A stretch of 64,000 nt of DNA from assembly GCA_964625575.1 (NCBI GenBank), contig CAZVBQ010000002.1:248001-312000 (forward strand), given 5' to 3'. The DNA is from UTCHB3 sp964625575 (lineage in GTDB: Bacteria; Bacteroidota; Ignavibacteria; Ignavibacteriales; Ignavibacteriaceae). The notes below the pieces were generated by a model that was given only the letters and a program-made list of their open reading frames with translations, made no database searches and had not been told where the DNA came from. This document shows, in pieces, positions 32,854 through 43,054 of the stretch. Both the position numbers and the translations under genes were made by a program. Within the stretch, counting starts at the first letter, position 1, and the number at the start of each line of letters is the position of its first letter.

Positions 32854-34497
32854 ATGTCAGTTGATATAGCCACAATGTTAGTGATCTTCGCGGCGGTGAC
32901 AGCCTCCGCGATCCCGATGGGGAGATACATCAGCCGGGTGTTCAAGGGTGAGCCGGTTCTCACCGATTTCATGCGCCCGTTCGAGGAGTTTATTTTCCGG
33001 TTTAGCCGGATCGATGCTCATCATGAGATGAACTGGCGGCAAAACACAAGCGCGCTGCTGAAACTTAACCTTGTGTTCTTTATCTGGGGGTTCATCCTTC
33101 TTATCGTTCAGGGGATGATACCGTTCCTGAATCCGGATGGCAAGTCCGCCCTCGATCCCGGACTCGCGTTTCACACGATCGCGAGTTTCGTAACAAACAC
33201 CGATCAGCAGCACTATTCGGGAGAAGTTGATCTTTCCCATTTTTCGCAGTTGATGGTGATCGGTTCCCTCCAGTTCGTCTCGGCCGCAACGGGGATCGCG
33301 GCTTTTGGCCTCTTGCTTGTGGGGCTTAAGAAGAGGGGATCGCGCGAAATGGGGAATTTTTACCTCTATTTTGTTTTGAGCATCTCGCGAATCCTGTTGC
33401 CTGTCAGTCTGGTGGTCGCGTTAATACTTCTGATCTTGGGCACCCCAAACAATTTTGAACAGACGCGGCATTTCGTAACACTTGGAGGTGATTCAGCCGG
33501 GGTCTCCATGGGACCGGTCGCCACAATTACAGCCATTAAGCAAGTTGGAACCAACGGGGGTGGATTCTACGGCACCAATTCAGCTCATCCATTTGAGAAT
33601 ATAAGTTACCTCACAAACGCCGTCGAGAATTTTGCCATCCTTTTCCTGCCGATGGCACTTGTTTTCACCTTCGGGTATTTTCTCGATCAGAAAAAGCCGG
33701 CGAAGAGTTTCTTTATCATCATGACAGTTATCTTCATGCTGTTTACCTCAGTCGCGGTAATTTCAGAGAGCTCCGGGGCACACCCAATGGAGGGGAAAGA
33801 GGTCAGAATTGGCACGGTGCTTTCAGCTTTTTGGGGAGTCTCAACCACATCCACCTCCAACGGTTCCGTTAATTCGATGCTCGACAGCCACCAACCCCTC
33901 TCGCAGACCGTTTATCTCGCGGACATGATGGTGAACGCCATCTACGGCGGGGTGGGCGTGGGGATGATCAACTTCATTCTTTACGTTATCCTCGCCGCAT
34001 TTATCGCGGGACTGATGGTTGGCAGGATGCCTGAACTCCTTGGTAAAAAGATAGAGGGGAAGGAGATAAAGATCGCCGTTCTCACCGTGTTGATCCACCC
34101 CGTTCTGATACTTGGAGGGACGGCGACAGCGATTGTCTTTGGTCCCGAAGTGGCGGGAGGCCACGCCTTTCACCAGTTCACCAGGGTGCTCTACGAGTTT
34201 ACATCCGCGGCCGCCAACAACGGTTCAGGGCTTGAGGGATTGGCTGATAACAATCTTTTCTGGAACATTTCAACGGGCGTGGTAATGCTTCTCGGAAGAT
34301 ACATCCCTATTGTGGGTCCGTTGGCGATCGCGGGCTCCTTCGCCTCTAAAAACGTTGTTCCCGCGTCGGCGGGCACCCTTGACACTTCCGGCGTTTCCTT
34401 TTCATTAGTGATATTTGGTGTTATTGTGGTGGTAGCCGCGCTATCATTCTTCCCTGTGATCGCGATCGGACCCCTCGCAGCGTATCTTGGATATTGA
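32854..34497 (+). CDS. kdpA: Potassium-transporting ATPase channel subunit KdpA
   Basis: 547 aa, ten or so membrane helices. KdpA hallmarks: 'TNTDQQHYSGE', 'KQVGTNGGGFYGTNSAHPFE' (selectivity filter), and 'FTSAAANNGSGLEGL'. It forms the K+ selective pore of the high-affinity uptake system, used when external K+ is low. Second gene of kdpFABC, 7 bp after kdpF. Confidence 0.97.
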   Translation: MSVDIATMLVIFAAVTASAIPMGRYISRVFKGEPVLTDFMRPFEEFIFRFSRIDAHHEMNWRQNTSALLKLNLVFFIWGFILLIVQGMIPFLNPDGKSALDPGLAFHTIASFVTNTDQQHYSGEVDLSHFSQLMVIGSLQFVSAATGIAAFGLLLVGLKKRGSREMGNFYLYFVLSISRILLPVSLVVALILLILGTPNNFEQTRHFVTLGGDSAGVSMGPVATITAIKQVGTNGGGFYGTNSAHPFENISYLTNAVENFAILFLPMALVFTFGYFLDQKKPAKSFFIIMTVIFMLFTSVAVISESSGAHPMEGKEVRIGTVLSAFWGVSTTSTSNGSVNSMLDSHQPLSQTVYLADMMVNAIYGGVGVGMINFILYVILAAFIAGLMVGRMPELLGKKIEGKEIKIAVLTVLIHPVLILGGTATAIVFGPEVAGGHAFHQFTRVLYEFTSAAANNGSGLEGLADNNLFWNISTGVVMLLGRYIPIVGPLAIAGSFASKNVVPASAGTLDTSGVSFSLVIFGVIVVVAALSFFPVIAIGPLAAYLGY

Positions 34498-34512
34498 GAA
34501 AGGAGAATTAAA

Positions 34513-36543
34513 ATGAAAACAGGATCGAGAAAAGGATTATTTAACCGGGAGATGTTTCTCGAAGCCTTGAAGGGATCGTTCGTGAAACTGAATCCTGTCA
34601 CCTTGATCAAAAACCCCGTGATGTTCAGCGTTGAGGTGGGAACGGCAATACTGCTGGCAATGATAACCGGAAAGATTTTTGGATATCAACTTGATAACTC
34701 GCCTGTGGGATATGACCTCACAGTCGCGTTCATACTTTTTGTAACAGTGCTTTTCGGCAATTTTGCTGAGGCGCTTGCCGAATCGAGGGGCAAGGCACAA
34801 GCAGCAACACTTCGGCGCACGAGGGAGGAGACACCCGCGAGGAAGGTGCTCACCGATGGCACCATTTCGATGGTAAATTCCTCCCTGCTTGTGAAGGGGG
34901 ATGTGTTCACGGTTGAGGCGGGTGAAATGATACCGCTTGACGGTGAAATAACAGAAGGGATGGCATCGATTGACGAGTCGGCGATTACGGGTGAATCAGC
35001 CCCTGTGATAAGGGAGGCAGGCACCGACCACTCAGGGGTTATAGGTGGCACGCTTGTGATCTCTGACAGTATAAAGGTAGTGGTGACTTCGGGGAAGGGG
35101 GAGTCGTTCCTTGATAAAATGATCGCTTTGGTTGAAGGGGCGAACCGCCAGAAAACACCGAATGAGATCGCGCTTACCATTCTCCTCTCAAGTTTTACAA
35201 TAATTTTTCTCGTCGTTACGGTTACGCTCTACCCCGTAAGCGGATCACTTGGCCTGCCGGTCAGTGTGACATTTCTGATCGCGCTGTTTGTATGTCTTAT
35301 CCCGACCACCATAGGTGGACTCCTTTCGGCGATCGGAATTTCGGGCATGGAGCGCGCTTTAAGGGCTAACATCATAGCCAAATCGGGCAAAGCGGTAGAA
35401 AACTCAGGCGATATTGATGTGGTGATGCTCGACAAGACAGGCACAATAACCCTTGGTAACCGCCGTGCCACCGCGATAACCCCGCTTGAGGGTCAAGACC
35501 CCGGCGCTGTTGCCCGCTACGCGCTCCTTTCTTCCCTTGCTGACAGCACACCCGAAGGAAAGTCGATAGTTGATCTCGCGGGGGGACCAACGGCACTGCC
35601 TGCGGGCTCCCTCTTCATTCCGTTCTCCGCGTCCACGCGGATGAGTGGAATTGACCTTCCCGACGGCACCACGATCAGAAAAGGGGCATGGTCAGCGATC
35701 AGAAGCTGGATAAACCATCATGGATCCGACCATGTTATCGAAAAACTCTGCTCTGATATAGCCACTCAAGGTGGCACCCCCCTCGTGGTTGCATACAAAA
35801 GGGAGGCTGTGGGTGTTATTCATCTTGAAGATATAATCAAGCCGGGCATACGGGAACGGTTTCAACGTCTCGGAAAGATGGGGGTAAAAACAGTAATGGT
35901 GACCGGTGACAACCCGCAGACCGCCGCCTGCATCTCCCGCCTCGCCGGGGTTGACGACCACATCGCAGAAGCAAAACCGGAAGACAAACTGAACTACATC
36001 CTCCGCGAGCAGGCAACCGGCAGAATGGTGGCGATGATGGGTGACGGCACAAACGATTCACCCGCCCTCGCGCAGGCGGATGTCGGTGTGGCAATGAATT
36101 CGGGTACGCAAGCGGCAAAGGAGGCCGCCAACATGGTCGATCTCGACAATGACCCCGCGAAACTCCTCGAAGTGATCGAAATAGGCAAACAACTTCTAAT
36201 AACCAGGGGCAATATCACCACCTTTTCGATAGTGAACGATGTCGCGAAGTATTTCGCGATTGTCCCCGCCCTGTTCGCGGCGGCCATCCCGGGATTGAAG
36301 GTGCTCGATATAATGGAGCTTGGCAGTCCGGCATCAGCCGTTCTCTCGGCGGTGATCTTTAACGCGCTCGTTATTCCCGCTCTTATTCCCCTGGCTTTAA
36401 AGGGCTCGAGGTATAAACCGCTCGGAGCATCGGCCCTTCTCGTCAGGAACCTGTTGATATATGGTGCCGGCGGACTCGTGGTTCCCTTTGCCGGAATAAA
36501 ATTAATCGACATTTTGATAAACCTTTTACATTTTGGAGGCTGA
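34513..36543 (+). CDS. kdpB: Potassium-transporting P-type ATPase subunit KdpB
   Basis: 676 aa. P-type ATPase motifs: TGES in 'ESAITGESAPV', the phosphorylated Asp in 'MLDKTGTITLGN', nucleotide-binding 'SASTRMSGIDLPDG', and hinge 'MMGDGTNDSPALAQADVG'. It hydrolyses ATP to power K+ uptake through KdpA. 15 bp after kdpA, with a ribosome site AAAGGAG. Confidence 0.97.
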   Translation: MKTGSRKGLFNREMFLEALKGSFVKLNPVTLIKNPVMFSVEVGTAILLAMITGKIFGYQLDNSPVGYDLTVAFILFVTVLFGNFAEALAESRGKAQAATLRRTREETPARKVLTDGTISMVNSSLLVKGDVFTVEAGEMIPLDGEITEGMASIDESAITGESAPVIREAGTDHSGVIGGTLVISDSIKVVVTSGKGESFLDKMIALVEGANRQKTPNEIALTILLSSFTIIFLVVTVTLYPVSGSLGLPVSVTFLIALFVCLIPTTIGGLLSAIGISGMERALRANIIAKSGKAVENSGDIDVVMLDKTGTITLGNRRATAITPLEGQDPGAVARYALLSSLADSTPEGKSIVDLAGGPTALPAGSLFIPFSASTRMSGIDLPDGTTIRKGAWSAIRSWINHHGSDHVIEKLCSDIATQGGTPLVVAYKREAVGVIHLEDIIKPGIRERFQRLGKMGVKTVMVTGDNPQTAACISRLAGVDDHIAEAKPEDKLNYILREQATGRMVAMMGDGTNDSPALAQADVGVAMNSGTQAAKEAANMVDLDNDPAKLLEVIEIGKQLLITRGNITTFSIVNDVAKYFAIVPALFAAAIPGLKVLDIMELGSPASAVLSAVIFNALVIPALIPLALKGSRYKPLGASALLVRNLLIYGAGGLVVPFAGIKLIDILINLLHFGG

Positions 36544-36544
36544 G

Positions 36545-37102
36545 ATGGTCTCTTTTCATTCTGACATTAAACTGCATCTCTCGATGATAGTTCTTACGGC
36601 GGTCATCTTCCCGGGGCTGGTGTTCGTGTTTGGTCTTTTCTTTCCCTCAACCGCGGGGGGTGAACCTGTTTATATGAACGGGCATATCGTTGGTTTTGCT
36701 GCCATCGGACAGGAGTTCCGGTCGCCCCGCTACTTCCACAGTCGTCCCTCGGCATCGGGATATAACGGCGCCGGTTCTTATGGTTCAAACCTTTCACCCG
36801 TTGACACCATTTTTGTTAAACAGGTTTCTGAAAGAAAATCCCGCGTTGAGGGTGAAAACACGGATGCCGTACCCGAAGACCTTCTGACCGCGTCAGGAAG
36901 CGGACTTGATCCTGATATCTCTGTGGATGCAGCCGTTTTTCAGATAAAACGGGTTGCCCGTGAGCGGAATTTGCCGGAAAGCGTGGTTACCGGACTTGTG
37001 ATCGAAAACGTTGAGCCCGTAATTCCCTTCATCCACGCGAGGAAGAAGGTTAACGTGTTGAAGCTTAACCTCGCGCTTGACATCATCGACGGGGGAAAAT
37101 AA
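36545..37102 (+). CDS. kdpC: KdpC subunit of the potassium-transporting ATPase
   Basis: 185 aa from the ATG at 36545 with GGAGG upstream; an ATG at 36533 inside kdpB is less likely. One N-terminal helix, then 'FRSPRYFHSRPSA' and 'YGSNLSP', the conserved KdpC features, and 'GSGLDPDISVDAA'. It raises the ATP affinity of KdpB. Fourth gene of the operon. Confidence 0.95.
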   Translation: MVSFHSDIKLHLSMIVLTAVIFPGLVFVFGLFFPSTAGGEPVYMNGHIVGFAAIGQEFRSPRYFHSRPSASGYNGAGSYGSNLSPVDTIFVKQVSERKSRVEGENTDAVPEDLLTASGSGLDPDISVDAAVFQIKRVARERNLPESVVTGLVIENVEPVIPFIHARKKVNVLKLNLALDIIDGGK

Positions 37103-37103
37103 A

Positions 37104-38249
37104 ATGCCTGGTGACCGCCAGGGAGCGCTTCACTTCCTTGATCTGCTAAAGGAGTCGCAACGAGGCAAACTTAAGATCTACACCGGCATGGCGGCCGGCG
37201 TGGGGAAGACGTACAGAATGCTCGTTGAGGCGAAGGAACTGCTCGAGAACAATATCGAAGTGGTGGCGGGATTCATAGAAACGCACGGCAGGAAGGAGAC
37301 CGCGGAGCAGATAGCCGGCATCCCTGTTATGGGGAGAAAAAAAGTGTTCTACAAAGGGAAAGAGCTTGAAGAGATGGATATTGAGGCCATCCTTGTCCAG
37401 CATCCCGATGTGGTTCTGGTTGACGAGCTCGCTCACACAAATATACCCGGCTCGGTAAACGCCAAAAGGTGGCAAGATGTGATGCAGATGCTCGAGGCAG
37501 GCATAAATGTTATAACCACAATGAACATTCAGCACCTTGAGAGCATTAACGACAAAATCGAGAAGATAACGGGAATAACCATTTCGGAACGGGTGCCCGA
37601 CATCGTGATCAACCGCGCTGACGAGATCGTCAATATCGATCTGACAGTCGAAGGGTTGTTGCAGCGGCTTAGGGAAGGGAGAATTTATGAGGCATCGAAA
37701 GTTGAGGTGGCGTTCCGTAACTTCTTCACGCCTGAAAAACTTCTTCAGTTGCGCGATCTCGCGCTGAAGGAAGTGTCGCGACAGATCCAGCGAAAAATAA
37801 TAAGCACCATCCCCGGTGGAAGTCGCGATCAGATCAAAACCGTGGTCTCCGCGATCAGCCTTAACTACAGATCCGCGAAGAAAGTAATAAGGGGCTCCTC
37901 CAGGGTTGTTTCGATCTACAATTCCAGATGGTTCGTGGTTAACGTTCAGGAGCCCGGTGAGGAACCGGAGCAGGTAAGTCCTGAACTTCAGAGGCACCTG
38001 ATGAACAACTACAAACTCGCCATGGAGTCAGGGGCCGAAGTGGTGCAGCTTAAAGGGAGGGAGCCCGCGCTCGAGCTCGTGAGGTTCGCGGTTTCCGTGG
38101 AAGCGGCGCTCATCGTTATCGGTAAACCCGCTTTTTCGTTAAGTTACAGACTCAGGCTGAAAAATTTCTTCAGGGAACTTTTCAGGCTGACAGAAAAAAA
38201 CAACATTGACATTTTAATGGTCTCATCAAATGCTGACGCTAAAAAGTAA
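37104..38249 (+). CDS. Truncated KdpD: sensor and UspA domains without kinase
   Basis: 381 aa against about 890 for the classical protein. KdpD N-terminal domain with Walker A 'GMAAGVGKTYRML' and Walker B-like 'VVLVDELAHTN', then 'NVITTMNIQHLESINDKI'. A UspA-like domain fills about 245-375 ('SAEVVQLKGREP' region, 'ALIVIGKPAFS'). No DUF4118 helices and no HisKA/HATPase. It starts one base after kdpC and overlaps the next kinase gene by 20 bp. It may sense K+ or c-di-AMP and talk to that kinase. Confidence 0.92.
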   Translation: MPGDRQGALHFLDLLKESQRGKLKIYTGMAAGVGKTYRMLVEAKELLENNIEVVAGFIETHGRKETAEQIAGIPVMGRKKVFYKGKELEEMDIEAILVQHPDVVLVDELAHTNIPGSVNAKRWQDVMQMLEAGINVITTMNIQHLESINDKIEKITGITISERVPDIVINRADEIVNIDLTVEGLLQRLREGRIYEASKVEVAFRNFFTPEKLLQLRDLALKEVSRQIQRKIISTIPGGSRDQIKTVVSAISLNYRSAKKVIRGSSRVVSIYNSRWFVVNVQEPGEEPEQVSPELQRHLMNNYKLAMESGAEVVQLKGREPALELVRFAVSVEAALIVIGKPAFSLSYRLRLKNFFRELFRLTEKNNIDILMVSSNADAKK

Positions 38250-40035
38250 GATCATAGCCGGATTCGGATTGCTCTTTTTACTGATCCTGTTAACGGGACT
38301 CTCAGGCATCTATTTCATAAACCGCCTGGCGAATGAAGCCAAAGGAACGATAGTTGACAACTACCACTCGGTGGGATATTGCAAGTTGATGCTCGACGCC
38401 CTCGACAGGATCGCGGGTCCCGAAGCCATCCCGGGTGAACCGGGTGATCCCCTTGATGCCTTCAGCTCGGGCCTGGAGAAGGAAAAAAAGAACATCACCG
38501 AGGAGAATGAAGCGGCACTTGTTCAGCAGCTCGAGAAGGATTATCTCTCGCTCAGGAAGGCTGCCGGAGAGTTGAAACAAGAGGGAGGAGATTCCCTGGT
38601 TGATGAGAAAAAACTAAAGGCAGCGGCAATTCAAACAAGAAGATCCGTCTCGGCAATTTACGACCTTAACATGGAGGCGATCACAAGAAAAAATGAAAAA
38701 CTTGTTTCAACCGCCACCGAAGTGACCCTATGGAAGATAACCGCTGTTGCCTCAAGCGTGGTACTCGCGCTTCTGTTCATGATCGCCTTCCCGGGCAAAA
38801 TAATAAAGCCTCTGGAAGAACTGACAGCGAAGATCCGGCTGATAATTGAAGGGAATTATCACCAAAGGATTGACATGACTGCAATTGATGAAATTGGAAA
38901 ACTTGCTTCCGCTTTCAATGAAATGGCGGAGAAGCTCGAAGAGTATGAGGCCCAGCACTACGACCGTCTAATTTTCGAGAAGAAGCGGATCGAAGCACTC
39001 ATTGAATCGATGGAAGATGGTGTTCTTTTTGTGGATGACAACGGTAAAGTGGCCCTCGTAAATTCTTCGATGACGCGGCTTGCCGGCATGCGGCGGAATG
39101 AGATCACAGGTCGGCCAATCGACGAACTCGCTGTAAAGAACAATCTTATCGGGCTCTTGAAGGGGAGGGTCGCTGCAGGTGACCACGTAGGTGACGATAC
39201 CGGAGTACCTTTACGGGTGGTGATAGATGGGGAAGAACTCTTCTTTAATGCCGGTGTTGAGCATCTTGTGAACTATTCATCTTACTTCAGGAAGGAGGTT
39301 TTCACTGGCACCCTGATAATAATGCAGGATGTAACACGTTACCAAAAAAGGGACGCGGCAAAAACCAATCTGCTGGCAACAGTCTCCCACGAACTGAAAA
39401 CACCCCTTTCTTCGATAAACCTTTGTCTGAAAATGCTCGATGATAAGCGGACAGGGAGTTTGAACGACGATCAGAAAGAGCTGTTAAAAACCCTTCGGGG
39501 GCAAAGCAACCGTCTCTCGAGGGTAATAAAGGAGCTGCTGGAGTTCTCGCAGATCGAGACAGGTAATATCAGACTGAATATCGGGAAGATAAACCCGACG
39601 GATATCCTCGAGATCAGTGTTACCGCGCTTATATTTAATGCCTCCAAAAAAGAGATTGAAATGGTGACCCGGATAGATGAGAATTACCCGCTTGTGCTGG
39701 GTGATATCGAAAAATCGGTTTTTGTTTTTGTTAATCTGCTAAACAACGCCATAAGATACACGCCGCCAAAAGGGCAAATAGTGCTGTCGATCACCGGGGA
39801 TGGCGATTTTGTGCGGTTCACAGTTGCAGACCGGGGGCCCGGCATTTCGCCTGAAAATATCGAAAAGCTCTTTAAACGCTTTTCTCAGATAGAGCAGAGG
39901 AGTGGCAAGGGGTGGGGGTTGGGGCTCGCTATTGCGAAGGACTTTGTTACGGCCCAAGGGGGCAATATCGGAGTTTCTTCAGAACCGGGCAAAGGGAGTG
40001 AGTTCTGGTTCACACTCCCTGTTGCTCAAAGTTAA
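38230..40035 (+). CDS. Sensor histidine kinase with HAMP and PAS domains, probable kdp kinase
   Basis: 601 aa. Two membrane helices (about 8-30 and 177-195) enclose a periplasmic helical domain; then HAMP (about 195-245), PAS (about 255-370), HisKA with the phospho-His in 'TVSHELKTPLSSINL', and HATPase with 'NLLNNAIRYTP', 'DRGPGISPENI' and 'GWGLGLAIAKDF'. It overlaps the truncated KdpD gene by 20 bp. It is likely the phosphodonor of the NtrC-type regulator at 31294. This split form of KdpD signalling is an inference from gene order. Confidence 0.92.
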   Translation: MLTLKSKIIAGFGLLFLLILLTGLSGIYFINRLANEAKGTIVDNYHSVGYCKLMLDALDRIAGPEAIPGEPGDPLDAFSSGLEKEKKNITEENEAALVQQLEKDYLSLRKAAGELKQEGGDSLVDEKKLKAAAIQTRRSVSAIYDLNMEAITRKNEKLVSTATEVTLWKITAVASSVVLALLFMIAFPGKIIKPLEELTAKIRLIIEGNYHQRIDMTAIDEIGKLASAFNEMAEKLEEYEAQHYDRLIFEKKRIEALIESMEDGVLFVDDNGKVALVNSSMTRLAGMRRNEITGRPIDELAVKNNLIGLLKGRVAAGDHVGDDTGVPLRVVIDGEELFFNAGVEHLVNYSSYFRKEVFTGTLIIMQDVTRYQKRDAAKTNLLATVSHELKTPLSSINLCLKMLDDKRTGSLNDDQKELLKTLRGQSNRLSRVIKELLEFSQIETGNIRLNIGKINPTDILEISVTALIFNASKKEIEMVTRIDENYPLVLGDIEKSVFVFVNLLNNAIRYTPPKGQIVLSITGDGDFVRFTVADRGPGISPENIEKLFKRFSQIEQRSGKGWGLGLAIAKDFVTAQGGNIGVSSEPGKGSEFWFTLPVAQS

Positions 40036-40045
40036 TTGCCTCTTC

Positions 40046-40840
40046 TTAAAACCCGAATTTCTGAAGGCCCGGGAATACAAATCCGAGTGATCCGATTATC
40101 ACATAGAATGCAACCAGCAAACCGATCGAGAAGATGACGTATTTGTTGGTGTCTTCACTCTTCGAGAGTTTGGCCATTCCGATACCGCTAAGGTATGCAG
40201 CCCACAGCTTCACGGGATCAAGGATCGAAAGGTACGATTTCATCGGACCTTTGTCGATCCCGGTGAAAGACGCGACCGAAGTGTCGTTTATCATCTGGGA
40301 AAGCACAAGGGTTAGAATTGTTGAGACAACCATCCCTCCGATCGCGAGGAGGGCAGGGAGTGAATATGTTATCATTATCCCTTTATAGGTTATCGGACTC
40401 TTCAGAAGGAGCTTCGCGAAAAGGAGGTAGATACCGCTCGAAATGAAAAAGATGAGGAACCCGCCGATAAAGACCGGAACACCGATGAATACATATCCTA
40501 TCGGTCCGGACATCATTTTTTTCTGCTGCTCCATGGCATCTTCAACCTGCTTGATCTGCTCAGGGCTCTTGCCCTCCTTCTTGAAGGTTTCAATTGTCTG
40601 AGCCTTCTGTTTTGCCCACATATCCTCTTTCACCTGGGGGTCAGTGAATTTCAGGATTGTGAAAAGGGCTGCCGCGGCGAGCATCAGAACCATCGGAAGC
40701 AGCCAGTCGGTTGTTTTCAGTTCAAATTTCGCGATCGATTCAAAGGTTGCCGCGGGGGATGTTATTACGCCTGTGAACTTGTCAGTGAATGAGAGTTCTT
40801 CTGATAAAAGCTCATCTTCACGGTTGAAATCGTTTTCCAT
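40046..40840 (-). CDS. YIP1-family membrane protein
   Basis: 264 aa. 'FTGVITSPAATFESIAKFE' at the start and five hydrophobic helices (about 45-65, 115-140, 155-180, 205-220, 238-255) are typical of Yip1-domain proteins. A charged loop of about 45 residues lies between the first two. Function in bacteria is unknown. It ends 10 bp from the convergent kinase stop. Confidence 0.85.
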   Translation of the reverse strand: MENDFNREDELLSEELSFTDKFTGVITSPAATFESIAKFELKTTDWLLPMVLMLAAAALFTILKFTDPQVKEDMWAKQKAQTIETFKKEGKSPEQIKQVEDAMEQQKKMMSGPIGYVFIGVPVFIGGFLIFFISSGIYLLFAKLLLKSPITYKGIMITYSLPALLAIGGMVVSTILTLVLSQMINDTSVASFTGIDKGPMKSYLSILDPVKLWAAYLSGIGMAKLSKSEDTNKYVIFSIGLLVAFYVIIGSLGFVFPGLQKFGF

Positions 40841-41190
40841 TTTGGTCTCGTCCGTCTAATATAAATGATAAAAAATGTAAACCACAGCGTAAAAATATGA
40901 AATTAACATTTCGAAAACGAATCAGTGACAGGGATGGTTCTATAAAAGCCGTTTTAGCCCGGCACGTTTATCGACAAAAAGGGGACATTCGTCGAAAATA
41001 TCCCGCAGGATGGGATGATACGGCAAGAATTTCGACTGAAATCACTACAAAATAACACGTGAAAACAGTAGTTTTGATTTGAAAATTAAATATTTGTGCA
41101 TTGTGATTAAACCATGCGTCACGCAGGCATGTCAAACAAGTCGGATCATCAATGTTATTATCAAAAACCCTTTAATCAAAAGGAGGCAAA
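40841..41190. other. 350-bp divergent intergenic region
   Basis: No gene seen. It must hold the promoters of the Yip1 gene (minus) and the T9SS cargo gene (plus). A perfect palindrome TGCGT-C-ACGCA lies at about 41115-41125, nested in CATGC...GCATG. A strong AAAGGAGG ribosome site is at about 41179. Confidence 0.5.
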
Positions 41191-43050
41191 ATGAGGCAAA
41201 AGATCTCATTGTTAACTCTTGCATTGGTAATGTTCGCGGCACTTCCCGTTTTTGCCCAGTTGGCGCCGCCGGACAGCCTTAAGGCAACAGAGGTCAACTC
41301 CTTCCACAGCAGCTATGTAAAGCTTGAGTGGAAGTATGCCATGACCCCGTCAACGTCAATGATTCGTTTCAAGATCTACAAGAAACACGTTGACAGTACA
41401 AATTTCGTTGTTATTGCCAGCAACATCAGAGAGAGGAAGTTCAATGATGTCCGTGTTTTCCCGGGCGCCACTTTCGAGTACTATGTTGTCGCGTACACCA
41501 ATAACTCAACCAGCGATCCATCGGCAACGGTAAGCATTACCCTTGCCCCACCGCCTCCACCTCCCGCTTTCGGTCTTATAACCGGTACGGTAGTTGACGC
41601 GAATGGCGCCCCGCTTCCCGGCGCGATGGTAAAATCATTCTCACAGACGGCACACTATGACATGGTTGCCAGAACCGACTCGAACGGTGCCTTCAAGATG
41701 AGGGTTAAGACCGGTTCGTACTTCCTCTGGACATCAAAACCGGGTTACTTCGGCGAGTATTATGACAATGTCACCTCGCTTGCCAACGCGACCCCTGTTG
41801 TTGTTGCTGACGGTGATTCACTCGTTCTCTCTATCGATCTTGCTTCATTTGTTCCCCCTGTCACCTACACCCTTTCAGGTAATATTACCAACGATCAGGG
41901 CGTTCCGCAGAGGGCAGAAGTGTATGTTTACAAGGTTAGAGGCGGCAATTATCACTGGATGGTCAGGAGAACCTTTACTGACAGTCTTGGCAACTACAGC
42001 GTTCCTGTTAAGCAGAACGACACAGTTATAGTTTACGCGAAAACCATGGGTTTCGTTTACTATCCCGAGTTCTACAACAACAAACGCACAATTGCTGAAG
42101 CTGACAGGATCGGTATCACCGGCAATGTTACCGGTATCGATTTCGTAATGGATCCCCTCCCTGTTTATGCCAACGGTATTACCGGCGTTCTGGCTGACAC
42201 CGCTGGTGTTCCGGTTACCGGTTATGTCTCCGCTTACAGGGTTGACAACACTTCCTTTGGCAAGAAAACCTACTCGGTTCATACCGATTCACTCGGCGTT
42301 TACGCTTTCGCGAACCTGGTTCCCGGAAAGTATGTTCTTTTCACCAAACCACAGGGCAGCTTCTTCCCTACCTGGTTCCGTTACGATGGTGCCCAGGCTT
42401 GGAGAAGAATTCAGGCCGACTCTGTAATGGTTGAGGAAGCAGCAGTTGTTAACGGCATCAACTTCACCATTCACGCGAGACCCGACAGCGGTTTTGCATG
42501 GATCTCAGGCACGGTTACAGCCGGACTTGGTGAAGCAGGTGTTGAATCATTTGTTTACGCTATCAACGATATGAACGAAGTTGTTGGCTTTGCCATGACA
42601 GACCGTAACGGAAAATTTGTGATCGACGGGATGTACCCCGGCGAATACACTGTTGTTCCCGACAGGGCTGATTACTCCGGTGCCGTTACAGCAACCGCGG
42701 TTATCGGAAATGGCAATTACAATCCGTTCGTAAATGTCAGACTGCAGAATGATTCACCATCAGACGTACAGGATGGTTCAGTTGTTACAGGATACAATCT
42801 GGCGCAGAACTTCCCGAATCCATTCAACCCTTCGACAACCATCCGCTTCTCGATTCCTGAAGCCGGAAATGTTACCGTGAAGGTGTTCAACATTCTTGGT
42901 AAAGAGGTTGGTACCATAGTTAGTGGATTCCATCAGGCCGGAACATACAATGTAGTGTTCGATGCTTCCAAGCTTTCCAGTGGTGTTTACCTCTATCAAA
43001 TAGAGGCAGGCAGCTACAGGGCAACCAAGAAGTTCACGCTACTTAAGTAA
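41191..43050 (+). CDS. Large T9SS-exported protein with repeated CarboxypepD-regulatory-like domains
   Basis: 619 aa. Signal peptide LLTLALVMFAALPVFAQ. A fibronectin-III-like domain (about 25-115), then at least four beta-sandwich repeats that begin like 'GLITGTVVDANGAPLPGAMV', 'TLSGNITNDQGVPQRAEVYV', 'NGITGVLADTAGVPVTGYVS' and 'AWISGTVTAGLGEAGVESFV'. The C-terminal type A T9SS domain holds 'NFPNPFNPSTTIRFSIPEAG' and ends 'ATKKFTLLK'. It probably is a surface adhesin or stalk protein. Perfect AGGAGG ribosome site. A terminator follows. Confidence 0.85.
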   Translation: MRQKISLLTLALVMFAALPVFAQLAPPDSLKATEVNSFHSSYVKLEWKYAMTPSTSMIRFKIYKKHVDSTNFVVIASNIRERKFNDVRVFPGATFEYYVVAYTNNSTSDPSATVSITLAPPPPPPAFGLITGTVVDANGAPLPGAMVKSFSQTAHYDMVARTDSNGAFKMRVKTGSYFLWTSKPGYFGEYYDNVTSLANATPVVVADGDSLVLSIDLASFVPPVTYTLSGNITNDQGVPQRAEVYVYKVRGGNYHWMVRRTFTDSLGNYSVPVKQNDTVIVYAKTMGFVYYPEFYNNKRTIAEADRIGITGNVTGIDFVMDPLPVYANGITGVLADTAGVPVTGYVSAYRVDNTSFGKKTYSVHTDSLGVYAFANLVPGKYVLFTKPQGSFFPTWFRYDGAQAWRRIQADSVMVEEAAVVNGINFTIHARPDSGFAWISGTVTAGLGEAGVESFVYAINDMNEVVGFAMTDRNGKFVIDGMYPGEYTVVPDRADYSGAVTATAVIGNGNYNPFVNVRLQNDSPSDVQDGSVVTGYNLAQNFPNPFNPSTTIRFSIPEAGNVTVKVFNILGKEVGTIVSGFHQAGTYNVVFDASKLSSGVYLYQIEAGSYRATKKFTLLK

Positions 43051-43054
43051 GGAT

